Positions 1 to 6,996 are shown, counted from the stretch's first letter. The stretch is 15,155 bases of DNA from Archaeoglobi archaeon (GCA_004347865.1 QNUZ01000023.1:1-15155); one strand, 5' to 3'. The notes: generated by a model not told the origin, from the sequence alone. Program-made: numbers and translations.

Positions 1-1
1 C

Positions 2-304
2 CAGATTTCTTTGCTGGCTTTGAAGGAGATATCGAACAACACGACCCATCTAGCTGACTTTGGGTCCGGAATAAACCATCTCGGAAGCAACTCGACCACG
101 GTTTTTGGAGATCCTGGAGGGACAAGAGGCATATCAAGGCTTTTAAGTGGAGCATTAGCTGCGCTCAACAACTCCTCGAAGCTTTATCGTCCGGGGGAAA
201 CAGTCCTCCAAGCATACGCTAGCTCCGTCGCCGATGCATTTTACAGTTCCGTTCTGTTCATAATCGAACTGTCCAAGGCAATTCCAAATGCCTTTACCAC
301 CTGA
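2..304 (+). CDS. Open reading frame of unknown function, 5' end outside the window
   Basis: The frame is open from the window edge to a TGA at 302-304, about 100 codons, so it may be the C-terminal part of a longer gene; the first possible internal start is a TTG at 11. The peptide is rich in Ser, Asn, Gly and Ala and has no motif, membrane segment or zinc site that I recognise. It stops only a few bases before the palindromic element at 308-341. In IS200/IS605 elements the tnpB gene ends just before such a right end, but nothing here resembles the TnpB RuvC or zinc-finger motifs. It may be a decayed remnant or not coding at all. No competing long frame was seen on the other strand. Confidence 0.22.
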   Translation, partial: QISLLALKEISNNTTHLADFGSGINHLGSNSTTVFGDPGGTRGISRLLSGALAALNNSSKLYRPGETVLQAYASSVADAFYSSVLFIIELSKAIPNAFTT

Positions 305-307
305 AAG

Positions 308-341
308 CCTCGCCCTTCAGGGCGGGGAGGAGGTCAGCTAG
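308..341 (+). mobile_element. Solo IS200/IS605-type right-end hairpin (site 1)
   Basis: CGCCC (311-315), loop TTCA, GGGCG (320-324), then GGGAGGAGGTCAG to 337. A flanking CCT (308-310) can extend the stem with the AGG that follows GGG. A second hairpin lies upstream: AAGGCA 275-280 pairs with TGCCTT 289-294. ACCT at 299-302 can pair weakly with AGGT at 331-334. The sequence matches the copies near 8386 and 12478 almost base for base. It resembles archaeal IS200/IS605 right ends as I know them. No transposase gene is nearby, so this is a solo end or a decayed element. The run after the hairpin is not T-rich, which argues against a terminator. Confidence 0.55.
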
Positions 342-404
342 CAACTAAGGAATTCCAGTTCAATTTTTGATCGTAGAGGTTTGGCCGATCCCCCTTCCAG
401 AAAG

Positions 405-413
405 CTTTATAAT
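405..413 (+). promoter_or_regulatory. TATA box for ccmEF
   Basis: CTTTATAAT centred about 25 bases before the ATG at 434, the archaeal TBP position. It predicts transcription starting at or next to the start codon, so ccmE would be read from a leaderless mRNA. Confidence 0.6.
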
Positions 414-433
414 CCTCTCAACGACTGCTCTGC

Positions 434-763
434 ATGCCAAGGCCTGCATTGATCCTTCTGGCCGCTTTCTTAGTATTCGCGGCCTTCACGCTCTACCACA
501 GCATATCCTCATCGCTCACCCCCTCTGATCTCATAAAAATGGAAAGGGCCGAAAAGGTCGTTGTGAGCGGAAGGGTTGAAAATCTTAAAAGGGAGGATGG
601 ACTTTTTAGCTTTTACATCTCGGACGGAAATTCGAGGATAAGGGCGGTTTATGACAAGGAAATACAGGGGGAGGAGGTAATAGCAACCGGGGACTGGGAG
701 AACGGAACCCTTTACGTTAGGGAACTTCTGAGCAAGTGCCATACGGATTATAGGGGTGGTTGA
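434..763 (+). CDS. ccmE: CcmE-like haem chaperone, archaeal Cys variant
   Basis: Cytochrome c maturation protein E carries haem outside the membrane to CcmF for attachment to apocytochromes. The 109-residue product has one N-terminal membrane anchor (about residues 4-21), then a small beta-rich OB-like domain (about 40-98) with VVVSGRVENL and FSFYISDG in the usual CcmE order. The C-terminal haem-binding motif is C102-x3-Y106 (CHTDY) instead of the bacterial HxxxY. A Cys at this position is the known hallmark of the archaeal/Desulfovibrio form of the Ccm pathway, which lacks CcmH. The protein is shorter than bacterial CcmE because it ends three residues after the motif Tyr. The start is the ATG just downstream of a well-placed TATA box. 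ccmF begins directly after its stop codon. CcmA, B and C are not in the window. Confidence 0.85.
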   Translation: MPRPALILLAAFLVFAAFTLYHSISSSLTPSDLIKMERAEKVVVSGRVENLKREDGLFSFYISDGNSRIRAVYDKEIQGEEVIATGDWENGTLYVRELLSKCHTDYRGG

Positions 764-2251
764 TTGGTTGGCTTTGAGCTCCTGCTTCTCTCCTCACTAT
801 TCTCAGCTCTGTCCTCGATTCTCTTTTTGCTTTCCAGAAAGAAGCTGAATTTTGCTGAATTTGCCGAAATCTCTCTTTATACCTCTCTCTCGCTGTGCTT
901 TGCGGCCATGCTTTTGCTCCTCCACTATCTGCTCACCGACAACTTTTCGGTCTACTACGTCTACGCGTACTCGCAGAGAGAGATGGGCTTTGAATACAAG
1001 ATAGGAGCCCTCTGGGCAGGAGAAGAAGGTTCTCTGCTCCTCTGGACTTTTTTTAGCCTTCTTGTTGCATCGATTTTCGCAAATCGCGGCAGGAAGGATA
1101 CAAAAAAGGTGAAGGCACTAGCAATACTGACGGCAATTTGCACCTTTCTGCTCGTCATGAATTTGTTCTCCGACGCATTCGTGGTTCTGCCCCAGAAATA
1201 CAACAACGGTCTGGGAATGAACCCGCTGCTAAGAACACCCGAAATGATAATACATCCCCCCCTGGTCTTCTTCGGCTACGCACTGGTGGCCTGCATCTTC
1301 GCCGCACATCTCGCGGGGATAGAGGACAGGAATCTTGCGAGGACCGCTTGGGCTTTTCTGACGGCGGGAATAGTTCTGGGCGGATGGTGGGCATACAGAA
1401 CACTTGGCTGGGGGGGTTTCTGGGGGTGGGACCCCGTCGAAAACGCCTCCCTGCTTCCCTGGCTTTCGCTCACAGCTTACCTCCATGCAAGGAAAGGGAA
1501 AGAACTTTTCGCCTACCTTTCCATGGTCTTCGTCGCCTTCACGGCTTTTGTTACCAGAAGCGGAATTCTAAGCTCCGTCCACTCCTTCGGAGAAGATCCG
1601 ACCGGATGGGCGTACCTTTTCCTGATTCTCGCAACTGCCCTTCCAATTGCGAGGAACTGGGAACTGGGGGATCGCTGCTACACATCCCTTATCTTCGGGT
1701 CGATGATGGTGGTGGTTCTGCTGGGAACCGTGGCAAACCTGTTTAGAAGTGTGGAAAGGAGCTACTATCTGATAACTTTCACCCCGATATTCTTTTCGGC
1801 AGCTCTTTTTGCCCTGTGCAGTCTCAGAAACTCGAAAAGGAGGCTGATCCATATTGGAGTTGTCCTTCTGTTCGTTGGCTCGACTTCTGTCTGGTTTTTC
1901 GAGCAGAAGCAGACGGTTATCCTCAACCCCAGCGGTGAGGCTGGAGGAATTGAATTCAACCTCACGGATGTCATATCTAGCTGGACACCTGAAAAAACGA
2001 TTGTTAGGGCAAGGATCCTCAGCCCCCTTGGAACGATCGAGCCTGAAATCCACGTTTACCCGCAGTCAACAGTTTCCAGGGTTTTCATAATCAGCACTCC
2101 GGTGATGGACTATTACTTTGCGATGAAGAGAGCTGGAAGCGATTTCGCCGAGATAGAGTTCTACAAGGTCCCGCTTATTGCCTTTGTCTGGCTCGGATCC
2201 GCTTTGCTGATCCTTGGTCTAGTTTCGCACAGGTTCAGGCCAGGAAATTAA
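764..2251 (+). CDS. ccmF: CcmF-like cytochrome c haem lyase subunit
   Basis: A polytopic membrane protein of 495 residues that joins haem from CcmE to the Cys thiols of apocytochrome c. The WWD signature is intact: GWGGFWGWDPVENASLLPWL at about 215-234. Other family marks are MIIHPP with H164, and TRSGILSSVHSF with H273, both at places where CcmF has haem-ligating His residues. About a dozen hydrophobic segments are visible, with a hydrophilic outer domain at about 385-470 before the last membrane helix. It is shorter than bacterial CcmF (about 640-660 residues), in line with archaeal forms. Translation starts at TTG 764, immediately after the ccmE stop codon, so the two genes are probably coupled. 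A NrfE/CycK-type paralogue is the only close alternative. Confidence 0.9.
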   Translation: MVGFELLLLSSLFSALSSILFLLSRKKLNFAEFAEISLYTSLSLCFAAMLLLLHYLLTDNFSVYYVYAYSQREMGFEYKIGALWAGEEGSLLLWTFFSLLVASIFANRGRKDTKKVKALAILTAICTFLLVMNLFSDAFVVLPQKYNNGLGMNPLLRTPEMIIHPPLVFFGYALVACIFAAHLAGIEDRNLARTAWAFLTAGIVLGGWWAYRTLGWGGFWGWDPVENASLLPWLSLTAYLHARKGKELFAYLSMVFVAFTAFVTRSGILSSVHSFGEDPTGWAYLFLILATALPIARNWELGDRCYTSLIFGSMMVVVLLGTVANLFRSVERSYYLITFTPIFFSAALFALCSLRNSKRRLIHIGVVLLFVGSTSVWFFEQKQTVILNPSGEAGGIEFNLTDVISSWTPEKTIVRARILSPLGTIEPEIHVYPQSTVSRVFIISTPVMDYYFAMKRAGSDFAEIEFYKVPLIAFVWLGSALLILGLVSHRFRPGN

Positions 2252-2263
2252 CCCAACTATAAG

Positions 2264-2295
2264 ATTGGCAAAGTTTAAAAACCCCTCTTGCCAAT
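2264..2295. repeat. Inverted repeat around the tRNA-Glu TATA box
   Basis: ATTGGCAA (2264-2271) and TTGCCAAT (2288-2295) are perfect 8-base inverted copies separated by 16 bases. The spacer contains the TATA-like TTTAAAAA that serves tRNA-Glu. It lies 12 bases after the ccmF stop codon. It could be an operator that blocks TBP, an RNA hairpin ending the ccmEF transcript, or chance. Confidence 0.4.
2273..2281 (+). promoter_or_regulatory. TATA box for tRNA-Glu
   Basis: GTTTAAAAA lies about 28 bases before the mature tRNA 5' end at 2305, the expected distance for an archaeal tRNA promoter with a leader of a few bases. Confidence 0.55.
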
Positions 2296-2304
2296 AATCT
2301 CAGA

Positions 2305-2379
2305 GCTCCGGTGGTGTAGCCCGGTCAAACATAGGGGACTCTCGATCCCCTGCCCCGGGTTCAAATCCCGGCCGGAGCA
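2305..2379 (+). tRNA. tRNA-Glu (anticodon CTC)
   Basis: A full cloverleaf can be drawn over 75 bases. The acceptor stem GCTCCGG pairs with CCGGAGC, discriminator A at 2379. The D stem is GTGT/ACAT. The anticodon stem GGGGA/TCCCC holds the loop CTCTCGA, giving anticodon CTC that reads GAG. The variable region is TGCC, and the T arm is CCGGG-TTCAAAT-CCCGG. No intron and no encoded CCA. It lies between ccmF on the same strand and the convergent rsmF-like gene, whose stop codon is only 7 bases away. Confidence 0.95.
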
Positions 2380-2386
2380 TAATTTC

Positions 2387-2767
2387 TCAATCCAATCTAA
2401 TTCTTCTATCCTTCGGAACATAATTCCTTAAAACTCTTCCGTCCCCTTTTCCGCATCCGAGAAAGTACTGCCCCCACTTCAGGATCCAGAAACCCTCCAC
2501 GTTCGCTTCTATATCCTCTCCAGCGAGCCATCGCATGGCCTTTTCTTGATCGATCTCCAACACCGACTTTTTTGCAACTCTCCCGACAATGAAACTCCCC
2601 TCTATGGAAAGCCTCAGGCCATCCTTTTCCATCTTTCCGAAGTAAATCCCAGCCTTTCCCTTTATGGGGCATTCTGAGTCTCTGTAGGCGTAAATCCTGC
2701 CTTTGCCGCTCGTGAAGAACTGGAGATCAACTTCGGCCCCGAATTGTTCTCTGAGAAGCTTCCTCAC
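2387..2767 (-). CDS. RsmF C-terminal-like (PUA-type) RNA-binding protein
   Basis: This 126-residue protein resembles the C-terminal region found on bacterial RsmF and related NOL1/NOP2/Sun enzymes, here encoded as a separate polypeptide. The recognisable part is the end: GFWILKWGQYFLGCGKGDGR followed by VLRNYVPKDRRIRL. In RsmF the corresponding GLGK...LKNHLPK segment forms the PUA-like RNA-binding fold. I chose the GTG at 2767 because it overlaps the stop of the upstream methyltransferase as GTGA (4 bases). A longer frame opens at 2830 but would overlap the methyltransferase by 67 bases. The gene lies directly after the m5C methyltransferase, so the two products probably act together on one RNA substrate; that partnership is an inference. 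Confidence 0.75.
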   Translation of the reverse strand: MRKLLREQFGAEVDLQFFTSGKGRIYAYRDSECPIKGKAGIYFGKMEKDGLRLSIEGSFIVGRVAKKSVLEIDQEKAMRWLAGEDIEANVEGFWILKWGQYFLGCGKGDGRVLRNYVPKDRRIRLD

Positions 2768-3687
2768 TTTCTCAGTTTCGCAACAAAGAAACCTTCCGTG
2801 TCGTTCATCTGCGGGTGAATTCTCAGGCATTTTCCCACATCCTCCAGGTACTCCTTCCCCTCAAACTCCTTAAAACCTCCGATGGCATTTATGGGGAGCC
2901 TTATCCCCTCCGCGGTCGCCTCTGTGTTTCTTAGCAGGTAGTCAACGATCTCCTCGTTCTCAAGTGGTTCAAAGGTGCATGTCGAGTAAACAAGAACACC
3001 TCCCGGTTTCAGGCAGCGGTATCCGGCCATTATCAGTTCCTTCTGCAGCTTTGAAAGACTCAGGCTTGTGCTCAGCTTCCAGTTCCTGGCGTGCCTGTAG
3101 CTCTTCCTTATCATACCCAGGTTGCTGCAGGGCGCATCGATCAGCACAGCATCGAATCGGTTCTCAAACTTGGCAAACCTCCTGCCATCCATCATGGTAA
3201 CCCTTGCTATGAGAACCCCGCACTTCTGGATGTTGGAAATCAGCATGTTAACCCTCTCCAGTTTCACGTCATTCGCGATCAGGCAGCCCTGATTTTCCAT
3301 GTACTGTGCAATTTGTGTTGCCTTTGCTCCGGGAGACGCGCAGAGATCCAGAACGGCCATACCCGGCTCGATTTCCATGAGAAGCGGGGGAATCATAGAA
3401 ACCGCCGATTGGGAGAAGACAACCCCGAGCTGGTGTTCCGGAATCTTCGCTAGGTCGTCAACCTTAACGTAAACACCTTCTTCGCACCAGGGTATCCTGT
3501 CCTCGACTACGTCCGAAAGTCTTCGGAGCACGAAATCGAGATCGGCTTTCAGCGTGTTCACTCTCAGGCTCTTCCTTAGGGGCTTTTCAAGGAATTCGAA
3601 GAAACTCTCCGATCGGTCTATCTTTGAAAGCCTCTCGAAGAGCGCGGGATTTATTTCCCTCAGCATATCTCGGTATACGCGCTGCAC
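2764..3687 (-). CDS. NOL1/NOP2/Sun family RNA m5C methyltransferase
   Basis: A SAM-dependent enzyme that methylates C5 of cytosine in tRNA or rRNA. The 307-residue frame has an N-terminal KPLRKSLRVNTLK (about 35-47), SAM motif I LDLCASPGAKATQIA (113-127), NDVKLER, motif IV DAPCS with C187, and motif VI YSTCTFEPLENE with C237. The two cysteines are the release and nucleophilic residues of the family. The residues after DAPCS (NLGMIRK) differ from the usual GEG/GSG. The start is uncertain: GTG at 3687 overlaps glyA by 28 bases, while ATG at 3666 (protein beginning MLREINPALF) overlaps by 7 and seems equally likely. It belongs to the glyA cluster and is followed by the RsmF-C-like gene. The substrate, tRNA or rRNA, cannot be told from sequence. 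Confidence 0.88.
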   Translation of the reverse strand: MQRVYRDMLREINPALFERLSKIDRSESFFEFLEKPLRKSLRVNTLKADLDFVLRRLSDVVEDRIPWCEEGVYVKVDDLAKIPEHQLGVVFSQSAVSMIPPLLMEIEPGMAVLDLCASPGAKATQIAQYMENQGCLIANDVKLERVNMLISNIQKCGVLIARVTMMDGRRFAKFENRFDAVLIDAPCSNLGMIRKSYRHARNWKLSTSLSLSKLQKELIMAGYRCLKPGGVLVYSTCTFEPLENEEIVDYLLRNTEATAEGIRLPINAIGGFKEFEGKEYLEDVGKCLRIHPQMNDTEGFFVAKLRK

Positions 3688-4916
3688 TCCTCGAAGGTGT
3701 ATTTGACCGTCTGAAAGCCCCTCCTGAATTCGGCCACCCTCCTTCTTATCTCTTCTGCACTCTTCTTCTCTCTCAGCGTCAGATCGATGAAATTCGCGAT
3801 CTCCCTCATTTCATCCTCTCTCATTCCCAGTCTTGTAACCTCCTGAACCCCTATCCTTATCCCTGAGGGATTTGCCGCTTGTTCGAGACTGTCCCAGGGA
3901 AGGAGATTCTTGTTCAGGATTATCCCTGCTGACTCAAGCTTTCTGGCCACGGCATCACCTCCGCCCAGCGGACGAACGTCAACTGCAATCTGGTGGGTTT
4001 CCGTGAATCCGTATCTCTCTCCCAGGACCCTGTAGCCCAGTTCGTGCAGAGATTCCGCCAAAACTCTGGCATTTTTGACAACCTGCCTGGCATAGGCCTC
4101 TCCAAACTCCAGCATTTCCATCAGAGAAATTACGTAGCCTGCAAGGGAGTGGAGATGGTGATTGCTGACAACCCCTGGGAAAACGGCCTTGTCTATGGCC
4201 TTTGCAAACTCGGCTTTGCTCAGAATTACCCCCCTCTGCGGTCCGAAGAAGGTTTTGTGGGTCGATGCTGTGAGAACATCCGCTCCCTCCTTTATCGGAT
4301 TGGGATAAACCCTCCCGGCTATCAGCCCGAGAACGTGGCTTGCATCGAACATAACTCTGGCATCCAGATCCTCGGCAATCTCGGCAATCTCCTTTACCGG
4401 TTGTCTGAAGAGGATGAGGCTCGAACCGAGGATGAAAAGCTTGGGCTTCACGTTCTTTGCAAGCTTCTCGGTTGCGGATACATCGACGTTCATGCTCTCG
4501 ATGTCGAAGGGATAGTGAACGACCCTGAGCCCCCTGAGGCCCGCGGCGGACATTCTGTCGTGGCTTATGTGCCCCCCACAGGGGATGGAGATGCTGAATA
4601 TCGTGTCATTTGGGTTTGTGAATGCAAAAAGCGCTGCGAGGTTTGCAACCACCCCGGATATTGGCTGGACGTTTGCGTGCTCAGCGTCGAATAGCCTCTT
4701 TGTCAGCCTGATCGCGATGGATTCAATCTCGTCGATGTACCTGCATCCTGCATAGTACCTTTCACCCACCTTTCCCTCCGCATATCTGTGGCCGAAGTCT
4801 GATAGGTAGCACTTCCTCACAATTTCCGAAGTTAGGTTCTCGCTTGCGATAAGCGGAATCGAGTTTCTCATCATTTCGTTGTGTTTCCTGATTATGCTGA
4901 AGACCTCGGAGTACAT
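3660..4916 (-). CDS. glyA: Serine hydroxymethyltransferase
   Basis: A PLP enzyme interconverting serine and glycine with transfer of a one-carbon unit to a folate or, in archaea such as these, tetrahydromethanopterin. The 418-residue length is normal. Visible family marks are PLIASENLTS (21-30), HRYAEGKVGERYYAGC (43-58), the PLP-contacting DASHVLGLIAG (191-201), and STHKTFFGPQRG with K221 as the Schiff-base lysine. The C-terminal NPSGIRIGVQEVTRLGM also matches. The start is the ATG at 4916, about 25 bases after a strong TATA box, so the mRNA is probably leaderless. It is the first gene of the minus-strand cluster; the methyltransferase overlaps its 3' end. The C1-carrier choice is inferred from the likely lineage. 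Confidence 0.95.
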   Translation of the reverse strand: MYSEVFSIIRKHNEMMRNSIPLIASENLTSEIVRKCYLSDFGHRYAEGKVGERYYAGCRYIDEIESIAIRLTKRLFDAEHANVQPISGVVANLAALFAFTNPNDTIFSISIPCGGHISHDRMSAAGLRGLRVVHYPFDIESMNVDVSATEKLAKNVKPKLFILGSSLILFRQPVKEIAEIAEDLDARVMFDASHVLGLIAGRVYPNPIKEGADVLTASTHKTFFGPQRGVILSKAEFAKAIDKAVFPGVVSNHHLHSLAGYVISLMEMLEFGEAYARQVVKNARVLAESLHELGYRVLGERYGFTETHQIAVDVRPLGGGDAVARKLESAGIILNKNLLPWDSLEQAANPSGIRIGVQEVTRLGMREDEMREIANFIDLTLREKKSAEEIRRRVAEFRRGFQTVKYTFEECSAYTEIC

Positions 4917-4935
4917 AGCAAAACCCGGCGGAAAA

Positions 4936-4946
4936 ATATTTAAATC
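4936..4946 (-). promoter_or_regulatory. TATA box for glyA
   Basis: On the minus strand GATTTAAATAT, centred about 25 bases before the glyA ATG at 4916. It predicts a leaderless glyA transcript. The 94-base gap to the DtxR-like gene is a divergent promoter region. Confidence 0.65.
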
Positions 4947-4983
4947 TTCCTTGATCTTCTCCCGTTCTCTCTGACGGAAACTT

Positions 4984-4991
4984 CTTTAATT
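4984..4991 (+). promoter_or_regulatory. Probable TATA box for the DtxR-like gene
   Basis: CTTTAATT about 23 bases before the GTG at 5011. It is weaker than the glyA box and places transcription start at or very near the start codon. No clear palindromic operator was seen around it. Confidence 0.4.
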
Positions 4992-5010
4992 CCCGCGGCA
5001 GCGATTATTT

Positions 5011-5559
5011 GTGGAGAGGGAGGAAGAATATCTTGAGGCCATCTATGACATACAGAAGACCGGGAGGGTCGCAAAGACGGGAGAAATAGCCAGGATTCTG
5101 AAAGTGAAACCATCAAGCGTCACTGAAATGCTTTTAAAGCTGAAGGAGAAGGGCTACATAGACTACAATCCATACAGGGGAGCAGTTCTTACAAAGAGCG
5201 GTGAGGAAATTGCTGTAAGGATAAAAAGACATTACAGGATCGCCTCCAGCTTTTTCAGGCAGATTGGGGTCGAGGAAGAGGTTGCGCAGAAACTCGGCTG
5301 CGAGCTGGAGCACTACATGAACGAGGAGGTTGCAAGAAGGCTCGGATCGCTGCTTACGAGAGGCTGCGAGACCTGCAACAGGGATGTGAAGAGGCTTTCA
5401 TGCGTTTCCGAAGGGATATACGTGGTCGTCTCCAGTCCGGGTGGCGATTTAAAGCCGGGAGAAAGGGTGAGGGTTGAGAATGGTGAAATAAGGAAAGAAG
5501 ACGGTTCAAAGGTGTTGGAGGAGATCATCGATCTTGTTCTTGTTCGCGAATCTTTATAG
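5011..5559 (+). CDS. DtxR/IdeR-type metal-dependent transcription regulator
   Basis: The 182-residue protein has an N-terminal winged helix (about 4-62), with the recognition helix around VKPSSVTEMLLKLKEKGYI, and a helical dimerisation/metal domain (about 65-125). Candidate metal ligands are E6/E9, H74, and C97-x2-E100-H101. The last triad matches the Cys-Glu-His of DtxR and IdeR, which sense Fe(II); MntR has Glu instead of Cys, so iron is the likelier metal (inference). The C-terminal part (about 132-182) may be a divergent SH3/FeoA-like domain. C119, C122 and C131 form an extra CxxC...C cluster just before it. The GTG start has no leader of its own. The 3' end overlaps the convergent HemK2-like gene by 35 bases. 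The target genes are not visible here. Confidence 0.85.
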   Translation: MEREEEYLEAIYDIQKTGRVAKTGEIARILKVKPSSVTEMLLKLKEKGYIDYNPYRGAVLTKSGEEIAVRIKRHYRIASSFFRQIGVEEEVAQKLGCELEHYMNEEVARRLGSLLTRGCETCNRDVKRLSCVSEGIYVVVSSPGGDLKPGERVRVENGEIRKEDGSKVLEEIIDLVLVRESL

Positions 5560-6070
5560 CAAGAATTTTCTCGAAGAAAAGCCTTCTCTCCGCTATAATC
5601 TCGTACTGGAATCCCATGAGTTTCATTTTTTCGAAAACCCTCGAGGCATTCTGAGAGGAAACGATCAGCAACGCTCTGCCGCCCTTATCCATTATCTCCC
5701 GGAGAGAGTCCAGGAACCTGCAGATAACTTCTATCCCTCCTTTACCGCCATCAATGGCGCAATCCTCGTAAAAACCGCGCTTCAGCTCGATCTCGAGCTC
5801 CAGATATGGGGGGTTGAAAAGAACTAGCGAGAATCTTTTTCGCACACCCCTGGCTATGTCTGTCTGCACAACATCGAAGCCCTTTTCTCTGAGCGCCCTT
5901 GTGGCAAAGGGGGATATATCTGTAACCATAATGTACTTGCACTTTCCCCTTATCTTCTCGGCAACAAAACCGCTTCCTGCACCAATTTCGATCACTTCGT
6001 CCTCCGGTTTCACTTCCTTCATTGCCGCCTCAAGCAGAAGCTCGCTGTCCTCAGCGGGCTCGTATATCAT
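5525..6070 (-). CDS. HemK2-like protein N5-glutamine methyltransferase
   Basis: A class I SAM methyltransferase of 181 residues resembling archaeal/eukaryotic HemK2 (Mtq2). In the family this enzyme methylates the Gln of the GGQ motif of release factor aRF1. It starts MIYEPAEDSELL, the typical N-terminus of these small enzymes. EIGAGSG (28-34) is SAM motif I, and FNPPY (85-89) is the catalytic NPPY motif that holds the target amide. The ATG at 6070 is preferred over a TTG at 6085 because family members begin with this YEPAEDS segment. It overlaps the end of ksgA by 20 bases and is the last gene of the nfeD-DUF357-ksgA cluster. A Trm112-like partner, needed in eukaryotes, was not seen in the window. 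Confidence 0.87.
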   Translation of the reverse strand: MIYEPAEDSELLLEAAMKEVKPEDEVIEIGAGSGFVAEKIRGKCKYIMVTDISPFATRALREKGFDVVQTDIARGVRKRFSLVLFNPPYLELEIELKRGFYEDCAIDGGKGGIEVICRFLDSLREIMDKGGRALLIVSSQNASRVFEKMKLMGFQYEIIAERRLFFEKILAIKIREQEQDR

Positions 6071-6782
6071 CGGCGATCCTCGCAAAGACCTTCGCCCCTA
6101 TCTCCTCAGGTCTTTTTTCGGCGGTTTCGCGGTCCAGATTTACACGCAGGCCGAATCTCCTCTCGAACTCTCTTGCAATCTTTCCGATCTTCTTCCTTCT
6201 CATTGAAAATGCGAAGGTGACGAATTTTTCGAAGAGCTCCAAATTCCTGACCTCAACCTCGGGCCTTGGAACGATCCTCACAACCGCGGACTCCACTCTG
6301 GGCATGGGTTTGAAGCACTCTCTGCCAACGAATTCGAGAATTTCAGCTTTGCAACGGGCCTTTGCAATAACACCCAATCTGCTGTCTTCTCCGCAGAGTC
6401 TCTCGGCGAACTCCCTCTGGAGCATGAGAACGGCGGATTCAAATCTGTACCTGAAAAGCTTGAATAGAAGGGGGGAAGAGATTTCGTAGGGGATGTTGGA
6501 GACTATTTTCGTGAATGGCGGGAAATCGACCTTTAGAGCATCCCCGCGGATAAGCATGAACCTCCCCGATTCAATTTCTCTCCGGAACCTATTTTCGAGC
6601 ATTCTTACGAGTTCCCCATCCTTTTCGATCCCAATAACCCTGCAGTTCTCTAGAATCGCTGCCGTAAGATTTCCCGTTCCGCAGCCAACTTCAAGCACAG
6701 CGTCGCTGCTATCCAGCTCTGCGTATTCAACGATCCTCCTTATCAGCGATCTGTCCACCACCATGTGCTGGCCCAGCCTCAT
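6051..6782 (-). CDS. ksgA: rRNA adenine dimethyltransferase KsgA/Dim1
   Basis: It dimethylates two adjacent adenines near the 3' end of 16S rRNA during small-subunit assembly. The 243-residue product begins MRLGQHMVVD, equal to the family's LGQNFL(V/I)D. It has SAM motif I LEVGCGTGNLT (30-40), the acidic GIEKD, and the catalytic SNIPYEISSPL (95-105, NIPY replacing NLPY). Next come LQREFAERL and the C-terminal basic helices, including FSMRRKKIGKI. It is a little shorter than bacterial KsgA, as in other archaea. The ATG at 6782 must be the start because the conserved GQHMVVD follows at once. This makes the gene overlap the end of the DUF357 gene by 56 bases. Confidence 0.95.
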   Translation of the reverse strand: MRLGQHMVVDRSLIRRIVEYAELDSSDAVLEVGCGTGNLTAAILENCRVIGIEKDGELVRMLENRFRREIESGRFMLIRGDALKVDFPPFTKIVSNIPYEISSPLLFKLFRYRFESAVLMLQREFAERLCGEDSRLGVIAKARCKAEILEFVGRECFKPMPRVESAVVRIVPRPEVEVRNLELFEKFVTFAFSMRRKKIGKIAREFERRFGLRVNLDRETAEKRPEEIGAKVFARIADDIRAR

Positions 6783-6996
6783 AAAGCATTCCGATCTCCA
6801 GCCCTATTTCAAGCCAAGCCCATGCCCAGATCACGCATTCAAAGGCCCTTATGAAGTCCGAGGTGCTCATGAAGTATTCTGAGTCGCTTATATAGGCCCT
6901 TATGTTCTCCATGAATTTTCTTTCCCCATCAACGTGTCTAATTCTCTCCTTTATTCTCCCCAGCCATTTCTCCGTCTCCTGTTTTAGCTCTATCAA
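6727..6996 (-). CDS. DUF357 family archaeal protein
   Basis: An 89-residue helical protein with the layout of archaeal DUF357: an amphipathic helix starting LKQETEKWLGRIKERI, then a second part with SDSEYFMSTSDFIRAFE and the Trp-rich WAWAWLEIGLEIGML. No function is established for the family. The start at TTG 6996 keeps the conserved ETEKWL segment and has GGAGAG directly before it. It overlaps nfeD by 59 bases. An ATG at 6912 would avoid that overlap but loses the first helix. Its last 18 codons are shared with the start of ksgA in another frame. Placement between a membrane protease and an rRNA methylase does not by itself suggest a role. Confidence 0.75.
   Translation of the reverse strand: MIELKQETEKWLGRIKERIRHVDGERKFMENIRAYISDSEYFMSTSDFIRAFECVIWAWAWLEIGLEIGMLYEAGPAHGGGQIADKEDR

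Noticed and set aside
311..337. Site 1 hairpin as an intrinsic terminator
   Set aside because: The hairpin is followed by a G/A-rich run, not T-rich, and the same 3' sequence recurs at two other places.
1138..1746. 202-codon frame inside ccmF on the same strand
   Set aside because: It is a shadow of the WWD-containing ccmF frame, with Arg/Gly-rich low-complexity translation and no motif.
1568..2053. 161-codon minus-strand frame within ccmF
   Set aside because: It is antisense to the conserved membrane protein, with no recognisable domain.
3993..4694. 233-codon plus-strand frame antisense to glyA
   Set aside because: glyA has all family motifs across this stretch; the opposing frame is a by-product of its codon usage.
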